Position numbers and translations under genes: made by a program. This document shows, one piece after another, positions 32,924 to 33,643 of a stretch of DNA of 33,643 bases. This DNA is from Pseudomonadota bacterium (GTDB lineage Bacteria; Pseudomonadota; Gammaproteobacteria; Burkholderiales; Rhodocyclaceae): assembly GCA_023459095.1 (NCBI GenBank), contig JAEWVQ010000243.1, positions 1 through 33,643 on the forward strand. The letters are read 5' to 3'. The notes beneath the pieces are model-generated. The model was given only the letters and a program-made list of their open reading frames with translations. It had not been told where the DNA came from and did no database searches. Every line of letters begins with the position of its first letter. The first letter of the stretch is position 1.

Positions 32924-33643
32924 ATGGCTGAACTTTCGATGAACGATCACAAGCGCCCGTTCAAGGATTACGTCGCGCGTCACTTCAAGTGGGAATGCTC
33001 GGAGGACGGCCGCGTCGCCACGATCACGCTCAACCGCCCGGAAAAGAAGAACCCGCTCACCTTCGACTCCTATGCCGAACTGCGCGACCTCTTCAACAGC
33101 CTCAAGTACGCCAGCGACGTGCGCACGGTGGTGATCCGTGGCGAAGGCGGCAACTTCTGCTCCGGCGGCGACGTGTTCGAAATCATCGAACCGCTCACCA
33201 AGATGAGCATGCCCGAACTCCTCGAATTCACCCGCATGACCGGCGACCTGGTCAAGACCATGCGCCGCGCCCCGCAACCCGTCATCGCCGCCATCGACGG
33301 CTTCTGCGCCGGCGCCGGCGCCATGGTCGCGCTCGCCGCCGACTTCCGCCTCGGCACCCCCGAAACCAAGACCGCCTACCTCTTCACCCGCGTCGGCCTC
33401 GCCGGCGCCGACATGGGCGCCTGCGGCCTCTTGCCGCGCATGATCGGCCAGGGCCGTGCCACCGAGTTGCTGATGACCGGCCGCGTCATGAGCGCCGACG
33501 AAGGCCGCGACTGGGGCTTCTTCAGCGCGCTGCACGCCAACGCCGAGCTCTTCGCCGAAGCCGACAAGCTCGCCCGCAACCTCGCCGACGGCCCCTGGTT
33601 CGCCCACACCATGACCAAGACCATGCTCAACCAGGAATGGGCG
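32924..33643 (+). CDS. Enoyl-CoA hydratase/isomerase family protein, cut by window end
   Basis: The first 240 residues of a crotonase-fold protein are visible; the frame is open at the right edge. The first oxyanion-hole motif is NFCSGGDVFEI (77-87) and the second is DGFCAGAGAMVALAADFRL (about 125-143). The usual hydratase glutamates are not in their places: GAGAMVA replaces GGGCELA, and LFTRVGLAGADMGACGLLPR replaces the PEI...GxGG stretch. Asp163 is the likely acid/base. It may therefore be an isomerase, a ring hydrolase or a special hydratase in beta-oxidation-like breakdown of the ring. The ribosome site AGGAGAGGAG is strong. It lies 114 nt after the SDR in the same operon. Confidence 0.88.
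   Translation, partial: MAELSMNDHKRPFKDYVARHFKWECSEDGRVATITLNRPEKKNPLTFDSYAELRDLFNSLKYASDVRTVVIRGEGGNFCSGGDVFEIIEPLTKMSMPELLEFTRMTGDLVKTMRRAPQPVIAAIDGFCAGAGAMVALAADFRLGTPETKTAYLFTRVGLAGADMGACGLLPRMIGQGRATELLMTGRVMSADEGRDWGFFSALHANAELFAEADKLARNLADGPWFAHTMTKTMLNQEWA

Overview
The window is about 33.6 kb of very GC-rich DNA with dense, operon-packed genes. It suggests a betaproteobacterium of the Azoarcus/Aromatoleum/Thauera type (Rhodocyclales-like). The basis is the aromatic-CoA enzymes, above all a fused 2-aminobenzoyl-CoA monooxygenase/reductase known from Azoarcus evansii, and the long betaproteobacterial form of indolepyruvate:ferredoxin oxidoreductase. The genus is an inference. No RNA genes, CRISPR arrays or insertion sequences were seen.

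Layout. (1) 248-14120, minus strand: one long operon. In transcription order it encodes a tiny Cys-rich ORF, IorA, IorB, a flavin/2Fe-2S reductase, a Rieske oxygenase alpha and beta pair, an acyl-CoA ligase, a thiolase-fold protein without the thiolase Cys/His, a DUF35 (Zn-ribbon/OB)-SDR fusion, a cyclase-family (isatin hydrolase-like) hydrolase, an SDR and a branched-chain-type ABC substrate-binding protein. A good sigma70 promoter with an adjoining palindrome lies at 14209-14257. (2) 14421-15309, minus: a second copy of the cyclase-family hydrolase with its own terminator. (3) 15598-17964, minus: a periplasmic sugar-type binding protein followed by a membrane diguanylate cyclase. (4) 18208-20449, plus: a nitronate-monooxygenase-like protein and a DUF808 membrane protein. 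(5) 20534-24781, plus: an iron-uptake unit with a Fur box, a PepSY membrane protein, a small anchored CxxC protein and a TonB-dependent receptor. (6) 24808-28696, minus: an AraC regulator, an SDR, a StyA/indole-monooxygenase-like flavoprotein and its flavin reductase. (7) 28850-33643, plus: a MarR regulator, then the aminobenzoyl-CoA monooxygenase/reductase, an SDR and a crotonase cut by the window end.

How the genes may work together (inference). Blocks 1, 2, 6 and 7 read as two routes that meet at isatin. Indole would be oxidised by the StyA-like enzyme and its SDR. An indole-3-acetate-like substrate would be dihydroxylated by the Rieske system, oxidised to a 3-hydroxy-2-oxindole, activated to its CoA ester, and split by the thiolase-fold/DUF35 pair (as in the Ltp2/ChsH2 retro-aldolases) into isatin and acetyl-CoA. 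The cyclase-family enzymes would open isatin to isatinate. Isatinate is 2-aminophenylglyoxylate, a 2-oxo acid, so IorAB could decarboxylate it oxidatively straight to 2-aminobenzoyl-CoA. That product is the substrate of the monooxygenase/reductase in block 7. The gene content of block 1 resembles, from memory, the iad-type auxin-degradation loci of Variovorax. No enzymatic step here is proven by sequence alone.
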